From the NCBI GenBank assembly GCA_900551445.1, contig URWA01000027.1:1-40667 (forward strand): 40,667 bases of DNA, given 5' to 3'. Numbering within the stretch: position 1 is the stretch's first letter; every line of letters begins with the position of its first letter. This stretch comes from an uncultured Bacteroides sp. Its GTDB lineage: Bacteria; Bacteroidota; Bacteroidia; Bacteroidales; Bacteroidaceae. The notes beneath the pieces are model-generated. The model ran no database searches, was not told the origin of the DNA, and saw only the letters and a program-made list of their open reading frames with translations. This document shows positions 33,103-40,667 of this stretch, in pieces. Position numbers and translations under genes: made by a program.

Positions 33103-33582
33103 TTAATGGTTCGACATTTTTTTCAACTCTTCTTTAATACGATACAAACGCACAGATACATTTTTGGTAGAAATTCCGACAATAGCACCGATTTCTTCAT
33201 AACTCATATTTTCCAGCCACAACAAAACAATGGCACGATCAAAAGGATTCAGCCGATGAATGCGGTCATAGAGCAGACGAATCTGCTTGGAACTTTCATC
33301 TTTATCTTCAAACAGATTGATATCCATGGTCAAAGGAACAACAGCACGCCTTTTCTTTTTCCTTTCGTATGAAATGCAGGTATTGAAACTCACTTTCCAT
33401 ATCCATGTATTGATGTTAGTAAGATTCTTGAAAGAATCATATCCTTTCCAAATATTAATAAGCACTTCCTGAAAAAGATCACTTACTTCATCAGCATCCT
33501 TCGAGAACATAAAACACACCGTATAAATGGTACTCTTATGCTCTTTGACCATTTGCGCAAATGCAGTATCCAATGTTTTCAT
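33103..33582 (-). CDS. ECF-type RNA polymerase sigma factor
   Basis: A 159-residue sigma factor with only regions 2 and 4. Region 2 reads DEVSDLFQEVLINIWKGYDSF and TWIWKVSFNTCISY (about 30-75). Region 4 ends in MSYEEIGAIVGISTKNVSVRLYRIKEEL (about 125-152), a helix-turn-helix for the -35 element. It probably directs RNA polymerase to a small set of genes and is held by the membrane protein encoded next. No FecR/SusC system is attached, so it is not of the polysaccharide-locus kind. Its own target promoter is not evident. Confidence 0.93.
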   Translation of the reverse strand: MKTLDTAFAQMVKEHKSTIYTVCFMFSKDADEVSDLFQEVLINIWKGYDSFKNLTNINTWIWKVSFNTCISYERKKKRRAVVPLTMDINLFEDKDESSKQIRLLYDRIHRLNPFDRAIVLLWLENMSYEEIGAIVGISTKNVSVRLYRIKEELKKMSNH

Positions 33583-33636
33583 ATCGTATGAATTTGTTTT
33601 TGACCATTAGACGCTTAGACCATCAGAAAAACTACA

Positions 33637-33644
33637 CAAAAGTA
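33637..33644 (-). promoter_or_regulatory. -7 box for the sigma factor gene
   Basis: TACTTTTG on the minus strand, about 55 bases before the ATG. The upstream element is not clear. Confidence 0.5.
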
Positions 33645-33751
33645 GAAACTTTTTTAAAGAAAATACGGAAATACAGAAGTAGGAACAAAGTTATCCCAAG
33701 TAATATGCTCGTTTTCCAACAACTGTTCTCAATTTTCTCAAAGACAACATC

Positions 33752-33888
33752 CCAACTTACCTCGTCACGAACGTGACAATACCTCGACACGAACGTGACG
33801 AGCTCTCGTCAGCAACGAGTCGAGGTCTCCGCACGTTCGTGTCGAGGTATTTGCATGAAAGCGTTTTACCAAAATGAATGGGACAAAA
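33752..33888. repeat. Four-unit copy of the intergenic 22-bp palindromic repeat
   Basis: Between CCAACTTA (33752-33759) and the right flank TATTTGCATGAAAG (from 33848) lie four 22-bp units at 33760, 33782, 33804 and 33826. Each is near-palindromic around CACGAACGTG or its complement, framed by CCTCG and CGAGG. As a result 33778-33797 and 33832-33851 form a perfect 20-bp inverted repeat. The block is GC-rich compared with the AT-rich flanks. A one-unit copy lies at 32279. Confidence 0.88.
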
Positions 33889-33922
33889 GAGCATCATCTC
33901 TACTTGCCCCATACAAAAACAG

Positions 33923-33956
33923 AAGAGGGACGCACGGTTGAACACGCATCCCTCTT
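33923..33956 (-). terminator. Terminator of the methylmalonyl-CoA decarboxylase operon
   Basis: AAGAGGGA (33923-33930) and TCCCTCTT (33949-33956) form the stem, extended by GC/GC past one mismatch. On the minus strand a T-rich stretch follows. It is 21 bases after the stop of the beta-subunit gene. Confidence 0.75.
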
Positions 33957-33976
33957 TCCTGTGCTATGGTGATTTT

Positions 33977-35137
33977 TTAAATCAGGAATCCCAGCAAAAT
34001 ACCGGCAGCTACTGCCGAACCGATGACACCGGCCACGTTCGGACCCATGGCGTGCATCAGCAAATAGTTACTCGGATCGTATTCCAACCCTACCACCTGC
34101 GAGATACGAGCAGAGTCGGGTACCGCAGATACACCGGCATTACCAATAAGCGGATTGATTTTATCTCCCTTCGGAAGAATCAGGTTGAATATCTTCACGA
34201 AAATCACACCGGAAGCAGTGGCAATCACGAATGACAAGGCACCCAGGCCGAAAATCTTCAAAGAGTCCACGGTCAGGAACTCAGAAGCCTGAGTGGAAGC
34301 TCCCACGGTAAGTCCCAACAGGATAGTGATGGTATCAATCAGCGGACCACGGGCTGTTTCAGCCAGACGACGGGTCACGCCACTTTCCTTCAACAAGTTA
34401 CCGAAGAACAGCATACCCAGCAAAGGCAAACCGGACGGAACCAGGAAGCAGGTCAACAACAAGCCTACAATCGGGAACATCACCTTTTCTGTATGGGATA
34501 CGGCACGAGGTGCTTTCATGCGGATCAGCCGTTCCTTCTTGGTAGTAAGCAAACGCATGATAGGCGGCTGTATCACAGGTACAAGGGCCATGTAGGAATA
34601 AGCCGACACGGCAATCGCTCCCATCAGGTTAGGTGCCAGCTTGGACGAAAGGAAGATAGCTGTCGGACCGTCGGCACCACCAATGATACCGATGGCTCCT
34701 GCCTGCATCGGGTCGAACCCCCAAGCAAGGGCAATCATGTAAGCTCCAAAAATACCGAACTGTGCAGCCGCCCCAATCAACATCAGCTTTGGATTGGATA
34801 TCAAGGCCGAAAAATCGGTCATGGCCCCGATACCCAAGAAGATGAGGGGCGGATACCAGCCGGAGGTCACTCCCTGGTATAGAATATTCAGAACGGAATC
34901 CTCTTCATAAAGCCCGACTTTCAGGCCAGCCTCCATGTTGAAGGGAATGTTACCAATCAAGATACCAAAGCCGATGGGAATCAGCAACATCGGCTCAAAC
35001 TCTTTTGCCACAGCCAGATAAATGAAAAAGATACCGACCAGAATCATCACCACATGCTGGATGGTGGCGTTATGAAAGCCGGTATAGGTCCAGAAATCGG
35101 CCAGGTTATTCTGTAAAAAACTAGCAAATTCTCCCAT
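33977..35137 (-). CDS. mmdB: Sodium-pumping decarboxylase beta subunit (OadB/MmdB)
   Basis: A 386-residue integral membrane protein of normal length for the family. Signature segments are IGIIGGADGPTAIFLSSKLAP (about 140-160), the GNAGVSAVPDSARI stretch and the C-terminal MHAMGPNVAGVIGSAVAAG, which line the Na+ path. It releases CO2 from carboxybiotin and uses the energy to export Na+. It is the last gene of the operon, 2 bases after the biotin carrier gene. With the alpha subunit present here the complex is methylmalonyl-CoA decarboxylase rather than oxaloacetate decarboxylase. Confidence 0.95.
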   Translation of the reverse strand: MGEFASFLQNNLADFWTYTGFHNATIQHVVMILVGIFFIYLAVAKEFEPMLLIPIGFGILIGNIPFNMEAGLKVGLYEEDSVLNILYQGVTSGWYPPLIFLGIGAMTDFSALISNPKLMLIGAAAQFGIFGAYMIALAWGFDPMQAGAIGIIGGADGPTAIFLSSKLAPNLMGAIAVSAYSYMALVPVIQPPIMRLLTTKKERLIRMKAPRAVSHTEKVMFPIVGLLLTCFLVPSGLPLLGMLFFGNLLKESGVTRRLAETARGPLIDTITILLGLTVGASTQASEFLTVDSLKIFGLGALSFVIATASGVIFVKIFNLILPKGDKINPLIGNAGVSAVPDSARISQVVGLEYDPSNYLLMHAMGPNVAGVIGSAVAAGILLGFLI

Positions 35138-35139
35138 AA

Positions 35140-35568
35140 TTATTCAATGATTATCAGGTCTGTACCTTCGAGTATTGATTCTCCTTTGCTCACCTTGATG
35201 GCAGTTACCTTACCGTCACGGTCGGCTTTGATGTCGTTTTCCATCTTCATGGCTTCAAGCACAAGCAGCGTCTGCCCACGTTTCACGGTATCTCCTTCTT
35301 TCACCTTGATTTCCAGAATGACACCCGGAAGCGGAGACTTGATACCCGACTTGCTTCCTGCTACTACCGGACGGCTTACAGCTGGAGGAGGAGCAGCCGG
35401 GGTGGTAGCTGCCGTGCGAACTACCGGTTTGATTTTCGGACCGGCCTTCTTCTCCAGTTCTACGGTATAGGCCGTTCCATTCACTTCTACATGTACATTA
35501 TTGTCTTCTATGTCTCCCACGGTCACCTTATAAAGATTTCCGTTGATTTTATATCTGTATTCTTTCAT
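35140..35568 (-). CDS. mmdC: Biotin carrier subunit of methylmalonyl-CoA decarboxylase
   Basis: A 142-residue protein. An N-terminal beta domain (1-45) is joined by a Pro/Ala-rich flexible linker (about 46-70) to a biotinyl domain. The biotin acceptor is Lys108 in EAMKM. The swinging domain moves the carboxyl group from the alpha subunit to the membrane beta subunit. The linker type and length are normal for gamma subunits of these sodium pumps. It lies 21 bases after the OadG-like gene. Confidence 0.94.
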   Translation of the reverse strand: MKEYRYKINGNLYKVTVGDIEDNNVHVEVNGTAYTVELEKKAGPKIKPVVRTAATTPAAPPPAVSRPVVAGSKSGIKSPLPGVILEIKVKEGDTVKRGQTLLVLEAMKMENDIKADRDGKVTAIKVSKGESILEGTDLIIIE

Positions 35569-35589
35569 GGTTATCTTTTTCTTTAGAGG

Positions 35590-36522
35590 TTATTTCTTAT
35601 GAGGAGTCTCACGCAAGGTATAAATCTTGGAACTCCATGGTGAATAGCTTCGTTTCACGCGACTGATGGTCAAAATCGTTTCTTCTACATCGTGGTCGGC
35701 ACCTTGCGCTTCATGCAAAGCCATGGAAATAGCAGCAATCACTTCACCCGGAGCTTCACCCAGTTTGCGTTCCTTCGCCTCTTGCTTGTCGGTCACATTC
35801 TGGGCCTTCATAGCATTGCGTTTACGCAACTTGACAGCCAACTTACCCACAAACTTGAAGCACAAGTACAGCAAAATCAGTCCGCAGAACACCACGCTCA
35901 TAGCCGAAATAGCCATACCGATACCTACCGGATCATGCTTTTCGAACTTTTCCATCTTCGGATTGCTTTCAATGGTCTGGTTGTTGGTGCTCGGAGTCAC
36001 ATATTTGTCCTCACTGCCCCCTTTTACTTCCCACTCTGCAGAACCATCGCCTACCCGGGCATACGACTGATCGGCCTGAAGCACACCTGCCGGAACAATC
36101 ACCTCATCCAACAATTTCTCGCCTGAATCATACAGACCAATCCAATTATCCTGTGTCTTGCTCAACACAAAGTTTGTATGGAATGTTCCTCTTCTCGGTG
36201 CACCATCGGCCCAAAACAAGGCATGCTGGCGAGGCTTCAACAAAGTCAACACATCTCCTTTCGGAATAAAATAAGAAACGGTATCACCAGGTTGACTGCT
36301 CACCTTCAGATAGCATCCAGCCAAGTCGGCACTGCTGTATGCTCGGTTGAATATTTCCACCCATCCGCTGTGTACGCCATAATCGTCCTGAAAGTTGGAT
36401 TCATTATCCACCAGCACTTCGTTGATGAGCAACTTGGAAGTGGTGTTTTGTTCCTTACAGGACGAAAAACCGACCAGTAGCAACAGGGCCAGAAATATTC
36501 CGCTTTTATGTATTTTCATCAT
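35590..36522 (-). CDS. OadG-type delta subunit fused to a lamin-tail-like domain
   Basis: A 310-residue protein in two parts. After a lipoprotein-like signal with SSC near residue 22, residues 30-170 resemble a lamin-tail domain (LLINEVLVDN, then GWVEIFNRAYSSADLAGCYLKV). A single membrane helix (about 200-222) and a charged cytoplasmic tail (about 225-310) form the OadG/MmdD part. OadG normally has under 100 residues and only tethers and stabilises the decarboxylase, so the large extracytoplasmic domain is an addition. The arrangement seems regular in Bacteroides, by recollection. It is encoded between the alpha subunit and the biotin carrier. Confidence 0.85.
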   Translation of the reverse strand: MMKIHKSGIFLALLLLVGFSSCKEQNTTSKLLINEVLVDNESNFQDDYGVHSGWVEIFNRAYSSADLAGCYLKVSSQPGDTVSYFIPKGDVLTLLKPRQHALFWADGAPRRGTFHTNFVLSKTQDNWIGLYDSGEKLLDEVIVPAGVLQADQSYARVGDGSAEWEVKGGSEDKYVTPSTNNQTIESNPKMEKFEKHDPVGIGMAISAMSVVFCGLILLYLCFKFVGKLAVKLRKRNAMKAQNVTDKQEAKERKLGEAPGEVIAAISMALHEAQGADHDVEETILTISRVKRSYSPWSSKIYTLRETPHKK

Positions 36523-36544
36523 TATCGTCGTTTTTTAGTTACTA

Positions 36545-38098
36545 TTACAAAGGAATATTACCGTGTTTCTTAGCCGGATTGGTCAATTTCTTGGTCTGCA
36601 ACTGCTGCAGGGCGCGGATAATGCGGAAGCGAGTGTTACGTGGCTCGATGACATCATCAATATAACCATACTTAGCCGCATTATACGGGTTGGCAAACAG
36701 CTTCGTATATTCGGCTTCCTTCTCTGCCATGAAGGCTTTCGGATCGGGAGCTTCCTTGGCTTCCTTGGCATACAGTACTTCTACGGCACCGGCTCCACCC
36801 ATTACAGCGATTTCAGCTGTAGGCCATGCATAATTCATGTCACCCCGCAACTGCTTGCAGCTCATCACAATGTGAGAACCTCCATAAGATTTGCGAAGAG
36901 TAACTGTCACTTTCGGTACAGTGGCCTCTCCATAGGCATACAACAATTTGGCCCCGTGCAGAATGACGGCATTGTATTCTTGTCCCGTACCCGGCAAGAA
37001 GCCCGGCACATCCACCAACGATACGATAGGAATATTGAAAGCGTCACAGAAACGGACGAAACGAGCGGCTTTACGGGATGCATTGCAATCGAGCACACCG
37101 GCCAGGAACTTCGGTTGGTTGGCTACGATGCCGACTGACTGTCCGTTAAAGCGGGCAAAACCGATGATGATATTCTTGGCAAAATCACGCTGTACTTCAA
37201 GGAACTCCCCATTATCGACAATGGCACCGATTACTTCGTACATATCGTATGCCTTGTTCGGGCTGTCAGGAATAATTTCGTTGAGCGAATCCTCCAGACG
37301 ATCAATCGGGTCCATACAGTCTACATAAGGAGGCTCTTCCAAGTTGTTCTGCGGGATATAGCTCAACAATTTACGAATCAATGCCAAGCCTTCTTCTTCA
37401 GTAGCTGCTGTAAAATGCGTCACACCTGAACGAGTGGAATGGACACTGGCCCCTCCCAAATCTTCCTGTGACACATCCTCTCCTGTCACCGTTTTCACGA
37501 CCTTCGGACCTGTAAGGAACATATACGAAGTACCTTCCATCATCAAGGTGAAGTCTGTCAAGGCCGGAGAATATACTGCACCTCCTGCACAAGGACCGAA
37601 GATACCGGAAATCTGCGGAATCACTCCTGAAGCCAGAATATTGCGCTGGAAAATTTCCGCATAACCCGCCAAGGCATTGATACCTTCCTGGATACGGGCA
37701 CCACCGGAATCGTTCAACCCGATGCAAGGTGCACCCATCTTCATGGCCATATCCATTACCTTACAGATTTTCAATGACATGGTTTCGGACAATGAACCGG
37801 CAGAAACCGTGAAATCCTGGGCAAAAACATAAACCAGACGGCCTTCGATTGTTCCGTAACCGGTCACGACGCCGTCTCCCAAATAATGCTTCTTGTCCAT
37901 TCCGAAATTTGTACAGCGATGCTGCACGAACATGTCCATCTCTTCAAAACTGCCTTCATCCAACAGCATGGCTATACGTTCACGTGCAGTGTACTTTCCT
38001 TTATCGTGTTGCTTGTCGATGGCTTTCGTGCCTCCTCCCAAACGAGCCTGCGCACGAAGCTCTATCAGTTCTTTTACTTTTTCAAGTTGGTTACTCAT
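36545..38098 (-). CDS. mmdA: Methylmalonyl-CoA decarboxylase alpha subunit (carboxyltransferase)
   Basis: A 517-residue carboxyltransferase, the normal length. The two oxyanion-hole motifs of the crotonase-like halves are visible: LNDSGGARIQEG in the N half (about 127-138) and FGPCAGGAVYSPA soon after. LVDVPGFLPGTGQE lies in the C half. It takes the carboxyl group from (S)-methylmalonyl-CoA and gives propionyl-CoA, passing CO2 to biotin. The genes around it (epimerase, biotin carrier, OadB) fix the assignment over propionyl-CoA carboxylase. In Bacteroidales this is the last committed step of the succinate route to propionate. Confidence 0.95.
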   Translation of the reverse strand: MSNQLEKVKELIELRAQARLGGGTKAIDKQHDKGKYTARERIAMLLDEGSFEEMDMFVQHRCTNFGMDKKHYLGDGVVTGYGTIEGRLVYVFAQDFTVSAGSLSETMSLKICKVMDMAMKMGAPCIGLNDSGGARIQEGINALAGYAEIFQRNILASGVIPQISGIFGPCAGGAVYSPALTDFTLMMEGTSYMFLTGPKVVKTVTGEDVSQEDLGGASVHSTRSGVTHFTAATEEEGLALIRKLLSYIPQNNLEEPPYVDCMDPIDRLEDSLNEIIPDSPNKAYDMYEVIGAIVDNGEFLEVQRDFAKNIIIGFARFNGQSVGIVANQPKFLAGVLDCNASRKAARFVRFCDAFNIPIVSLVDVPGFLPGTGQEYNAVILHGAKLLYAYGEATVPKVTVTLRKSYGGSHIVMSCKQLRGDMNYAWPTAEIAVMGGAGAVEVLYAKEAKEAPDPKAFMAEKEAEYTKLFANPYNAAKYGYIDDVIEPRNTRFRIIRALQQLQTKKLTNPAKKHGNIPL

Positions 38099-38145
38099 GG
38101 TATTAGAAATTATATGGATAAAATAAAAAAGAGGTTTCTTCCGGA

Positions 38146-38550
38146 TTATTTTTCACAAAGTTCGGTCAGCACACCCATCGTAGATTTCGGATGCAGGAAA
38201 GCAATGTGCAAACCTTCTGCCCCTTTACGGGGAGCTTTGTCAATCAGACGGATACCTGCTTCTTCTGCCTGTGCCAACGCATTTGCCACTCCGTCTTCTA
38301 CTGCAAAAGCCACATGATGTACGCCCATCCCGCGGTTTTCTATAAACTTGGCTATGGTACTGTCCGGACCCGTCGGTTCCAATAATTCGATTTTTGTGTC
38401 ACCACATTTCAAGAAAGCAGTCTTTACCTTCTGGTCTTCTACGGTTTCTATGTTATAGCATTTCAATCCGAGGACATTTTCATAATAAGGAAGGGCTTCT
38501 TCAATACTTTTGACTGCGATGCCCAAATGTTCAATGTGAGAAATTTTCAT
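38146..38550 (-). CDS. mce: Methylmalonyl-CoA epimerase
   Basis: A 134-residue enzyme of the vicinal oxygen chelate fold, of normal size. Two betaalphabeta modules bear the metal ligands His (HIEHLGIAV near residue 7) and Glu (KIELLEPTG), with MGVHHVAFAV in the second module. It turns (R)-methylmalonyl-CoA into the (S) form used by the decarboxylase. The start at 38550 (MKISHIEHLG) is the standard family start; the longer frame to 38658 is not. It is the first gene of the operon. The 164-base gap before it shows no consensus promoter. Confidence 0.95.
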   Translation of the reverse strand: MKISHIEHLGIAVKSIEEALPYYENVLGLKCYNIETVEDQKVKTAFLKCGDTKIELLEPTGPDSTIAKFIENRGMGVHHVAFAVEDGVANALAQAEEAGIRLIDKAPRKGAEGLHIAFLHPKSTMGVLTELCEK

Positions 38551-38714
38551 AATAGAATTGTTTTTTATGGGTATTAATTTAAAGCTGTGCATCAGATACA
38601 CACAGACAAAGAAAAGAAAATTGCGGTGAAAAAAGAAACTTTTTGACGATTTTTTCAAAGAATACCCGTTGTTTAAAGAGAGCTTAATCTATATTATGAC
38701 TTCCTTCCCAACAG
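38551..38714. other. Gap between transferase and epimerase genes, no clear promoter
   Basis: AT-rich. I find no TAnnTTTG on the minus strand and only a weak 5-bp stem (CTGTG/CACAG near 38585-38613). The operon promoter may be of another kind, or transcription may come from the transferase gene. Confidence 0.5.
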
Positions 38715-39683
38715 CTATACATAGATTTTAGTGAGCAACCGGTTAAGCCATCCCCACCTCACATGAAACCAACGACGGCTGCTCATCTGCTTTCCTCCAA
38801 AACGCAGAATAAAGTCGCGATAACCGTATTTTTTAAAAGGCAGACCGGCATCGATAAATTCAAAGTGGTCGCATCCTTGTGAACGGGCATATCGAATGGC
38901 TCCCCATACAGCCAAGACCCCCGGATACTGCAATGGATAACTTTTACGCATGCCTCCGGAAAACAAAAGATAGGCATCACTTCCAGAGAACAAACATACA
39001 GATCCCCCAATAATCTTATCCTTGTAACGCACGATAAAAATCTTTCCACAATGGGAAAAATGTTCCAACAAAGTACTGAAAAATCCTATATCCGGCAAAT
39101 AACGGTGAATCTTAGGCGAATAGTAACGTTTTAACATGCTGAAAAAGGCGTTCAGTTCTTCCTTTGTACGAGCCACCTCAATGACAGCCCCATTTTTCAG
39201 TCCGTGACTGATCTGCTTTTTACGGGAAGCACTCATCCATTTGTCCAAGGAGTCATGATGAAGAGAATTGCGTACCCGTAGCCAACGGACAGGGAAATAA
39301 CCGTTCCGTCGAAAATAACGATAACCAAACAGGGGTTCTTCCAGATTACGAAACTCCAGCACAAAAGCCCGTTCAGCAAATTGAAGGGTGAAATACGACA
39401 ACAACTCCCGAAAAATCTCTTCTCTTCGGTAGGAAGAGGAAAAATACTCACCCACTCCATACGCGTATCCCTTCTCCATAAAACAACTCAGACGCGCACT
39501 TCTACGCAAGATACACAACAACTTACCCACGGGAGTCTCCCCTTCGTAAGCCACCAGCAAACGCGGACAGTATCCTTTCGTCTGTTCCAGTACATGAAAC
39601 AGTTCGGTAGAATGAAAGATGTTGGAACCCGGCAGTTCAGGTACATCCTTAGCGTGGTAATATGTAGCTAGACGGATGCTCAT
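38715..39683 (-). CDS. FemAB/GNAT-like acyltransferase
   Basis: A 322-residue protein with two GNAT-like folds in sequence, as in FemAB or BioF2-like acetyltransferases. Typical stretches are FHSTELFHVLEQTKGYCPRLLVAYEGETPVG near the N terminus, and GKIFIVRYKDKIIGGSVCLF, PGVLAVWGAIRYARSQGCDHFEFIDAGLPFKKYG in the C half. Such proteins add aminoacyl or acyl groups, often to cell-envelope polymers; the substrate is unknown. The ATG at 39683 is right after the -7 box; an upstream TTG would fall in the promoter. No partner gene is adjacent. Confidence 0.82.
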   Translation of the reverse strand: MSIRLATYYHAKDVPELPGSNIFHSTELFHVLEQTKGYCPRLLVAYEGETPVGKLLCILRRSARLSCFMEKGYAYGVGEYFSSSYRREEIFRELLSYFTLQFAERAFVLEFRNLEEPLFGYRYFRRNGYFPVRWLRVRNSLHHDSLDKWMSASRKKQISHGLKNGAVIEVARTKEELNAFFSMLKRYYSPKIHRYLPDIGFFSTLLEHFSHCGKIFIVRYKDKIIGGSVCLFSGSDAYLLFSGGMRKSYPLQYPGVLAVWGAIRYARSQGCDHFEFIDAGLPFKKYGYRDFILRFGGKQMSSRRWFHVRWGWLNRLLTKIYV

Positions 39684-39689
39684 GTCACG

Positions 39690-39697
39690 CAAATTTA
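39690..39697 (-). promoter_or_regulatory. -7 box immediately before the transferase ATG
   Basis: TAAATTTG on the minus strand ends 7 bases before the ATG at 39683. If real, the message is leaderless or nearly so. The upstream element is poor (CTG in place of TTG). Confidence 0.45.
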
Positions 39698-39707
39698 CAT
39701 TTTTTTA

Positions 39708-39738
39708 TTGAGGATTTAACAGGGAAGCCTTATATTTG
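39708..39738 (+). promoter_or_regulatory. Promoter of the nitroreductase gene
   Basis: TTG (39708-39710), 20 bases, TATATTTG (39731-39738), about 20 bases before the ATG at 39759. Confidence 0.75.
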
Positions 39739-39758
39739 TCCACGTAAACTTATTTTTT

Positions 39759-40295
39759 ATGGAAAACTTCAGTGATTTAATCAGAAACAGACGAAGCATG
39801 CGTAAATTCACAGGTGAGGAACTCACCCAGGATCAGGTACTCACCTTGCTGAAAGCAGCCTTGATGTCTCCCTCATCCAAACGCTCCAACTGCTGGCAGT
39901 TTATTGCCATCGACGACAAAGACACATTGGAAAAGCTGTCTTTCTGTAAGGAATCGGGAGCCGCCTTTGTAAAAGATGCAGCTGTAGCCATTGTGGTCAC
40001 GGCCGATCCTCTTGCCAGTGACGTATGGATTGAAGATGCCTCCATTGCTTCTATCATGATACAGTTGCAAGCCGAAGATTTGGGGTTGGGAAGCTGCTGG
40101 ATACAAGTCAGAGAACGTTTCACAGCCAACGGTCTGTCTGCCAACGAATATATTCACGAACTGCTGGACCTTCCCCTACAATTACAAGTGCTTTCCATCA
40201 TCGCCATAGGGCACAAAGGGATGGAGCGCAAGCCTTTCGACGAATCACACCTGCAATGGGAGAAGGTACACATCAATAAATATGGAGGAAAATAA
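39759..40295 (+). CDS. Nitroreductase family flavoprotein
   Basis: A 178-residue member of the FMN-binding nitroreductase fold. The FMN phosphate-binding motif is at the N terminus (RNRRSMRKF), followed by MSPSSKRSNCWQF. The dimer-forming helix region ends in GLGSCWIQ near residue 112. It probably reduces quinones or nitro compounds with NAD(P)H. Compared with larger members it is short, as is common in Bacteroidales. Its stop overlaps the next gene's ATG by one base. Confidence 0.9.
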   Translation: MENFSDLIRNRRSMRKFTGEELTQDQVLTLLKAALMSPSSKRSNCWQFIAIDDKDTLEKLSFCKESGAAFVKDAAVAIVVTADPLASDVWIEDASIASIMIQLQAEDLGLGSCWIQVRERFTANGLSANEYIHELLDLPLQLQVLSIIAIGHKGMERKPFDESHLQWEKVHINKYGGK

Positions 40296-40648
40296 TGGCT
40301 ACAGCAACAGGCAAACACAAGGATACATACCGGGCTACCGCCGTTTTTCTCGTACTGACGGGACTGCTCTATCTGATTGACAAATGGGTGGGATTCGGGC
40401 ACCTCGGGCTACCGTGGGTGATGCAGAAAGACACCATGCTACTCTATGCGGCCGTAATTTTCCTGTGGTTCAAAAGTGACAAGTCGGTGGGGCTCATCCT
40501 GTTGGGTATCTGGCTGATACAAAACATCGGGCTGGTGATTTCCCTACTGGGACAAATGTCGACATTCCTATTACCTGCTGCCCTGCTGGTCATTGGAGTT
40601 TTATTATATTTCTTCACTGCTGTCCGGAGAAATTTTACCACAGCGTAA
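40295..40648 (+). CDS. Small membrane protein with four hydrophobic segments
   Basis: A 117-residue protein with hydrophobic stretches at about residues 14-28, 46-60, 64-83 and 88-108 and a basic C-terminal tail. I do not recognise the family. The ATG overlaps the nitroreductase stop (TAATG), so the two are co-translated, but no shared function can be read from the sequence. Confidence 0.75.
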   Translation: MATATGKHKDTYRATAVFLVLTGLLYLIDKWVGFGHLGLPWVMQKDTMLLYAAVIFLWFKSDKSVGLILLGIWLIQNIGLVISLLGQMSTFLLPAALLVIGVLLYFFTAVRRNFTTA

Positions 40649-40667
40649 GCTGCCTATGACCATCACC

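Larger units (their letters stand above)
33583..33976. other. Non-coding stretch with a -7 box, the tandem repeat element and a terminator
   Basis: No credible gene. From right to left on the minus strand it holds the terminator of the decarboxylase operon, the four-unit repeat element and the sigma factor leader. Stretch 33645-33750 shows nothing I can name. Confidence 0.75.

Noticed and set aside
33752..33888. CRISPR array
   Set aside because: The units are contiguous, 22 bp long and palindromic, with no unique spacers and no cas genes near.
36545..38098. Propionyl-CoA carboxylase beta subunit
   Set aside because: The neighbours are an epimerase, a free biotin carrier, OadG- and OadB-type subunits and no biotin carboxylase, so it is the decarboxylase alpha subunit.

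Overview
The window is ordinary chromosome from a member of the Bacteroidales, most likely a gut Bacteroides or Phocaeicola; the genus is an inference. The evidence is: many promoters of the Bacteroides type (TTTG or TTG, 19-21 bases, TAnnTTTG); protein families typical of the group (DUF4199, DUF6452, DUF6048, DUF5715); a methylmalonyl-CoA decarboxylase operon for propionate formation; a ResB-CcsA fusion; and a choloylglycine/bile salt hydrolase relative. I see no phage, transposase, integrase, CRISPR array or tRNA gene.

Layout. Positions 1-152 hold the 5' part of a small SRP RNA gene on the minus strand, with its promoter. Positions 265-4556 are a tight plus-strand operon: DUF4199 membrane protein, glycosyltransferase, DUF6452 lipoprotein, DUF6048, MntP, ApbE. 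A terminator and three 22-bp palindromic repeats separate it from a convergent EamA transporter. Positions 5801-14844 form a seven-gene minus-strand operon: HlyD adaptor, two FtsX-type permeases, an ATPase, a TolC-like protein, then a sigma-54 activator and its histidine kinase. It is preceded by a sigma-54 promoter and a palindromic upstream site. Positions 15015-18310 carry a radical SAM protein and its usual partner, separated by an inverted bile-salt-hydrolase-like gene. Then come truA, a DUF5715 lipoprotein, a YeiH transporter, an AraC regulator and an HdeD-like protein.

Positions 22697-32029 are the most unusual part: a seven-gene minus-strand operon of outer-membrane porin, imelysin lipoprotein, di-heme oxidoreductase lipoprotein, a second porin, a mono-heme lipoprotein, a Rid/chorismatase-like protein and the CcsBA cytochrome c synthase. 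It looks like a self-contained cell-surface heme/redox system, perhaps for metal acquisition, that brings its own heme-attachment machine. Positions 32507-33582 are an ECF sigma factor and a membrane partner, flanked on both sides by copies of one intergenic repeat. The copy at 32279 has one 22-bp unit and the copy at 33752 has four.

Positions 33977-38550 are the propionate operon: methylmalonyl-CoA epimerase, decarboxylase alpha subunit, an OadG subunit fused to a lamin-tail domain, the biotin carrier and the sodium-pumping beta subunit. The window closes with a FemAB/GNAT-like transferase, a nitroreductase and a small membrane protein.
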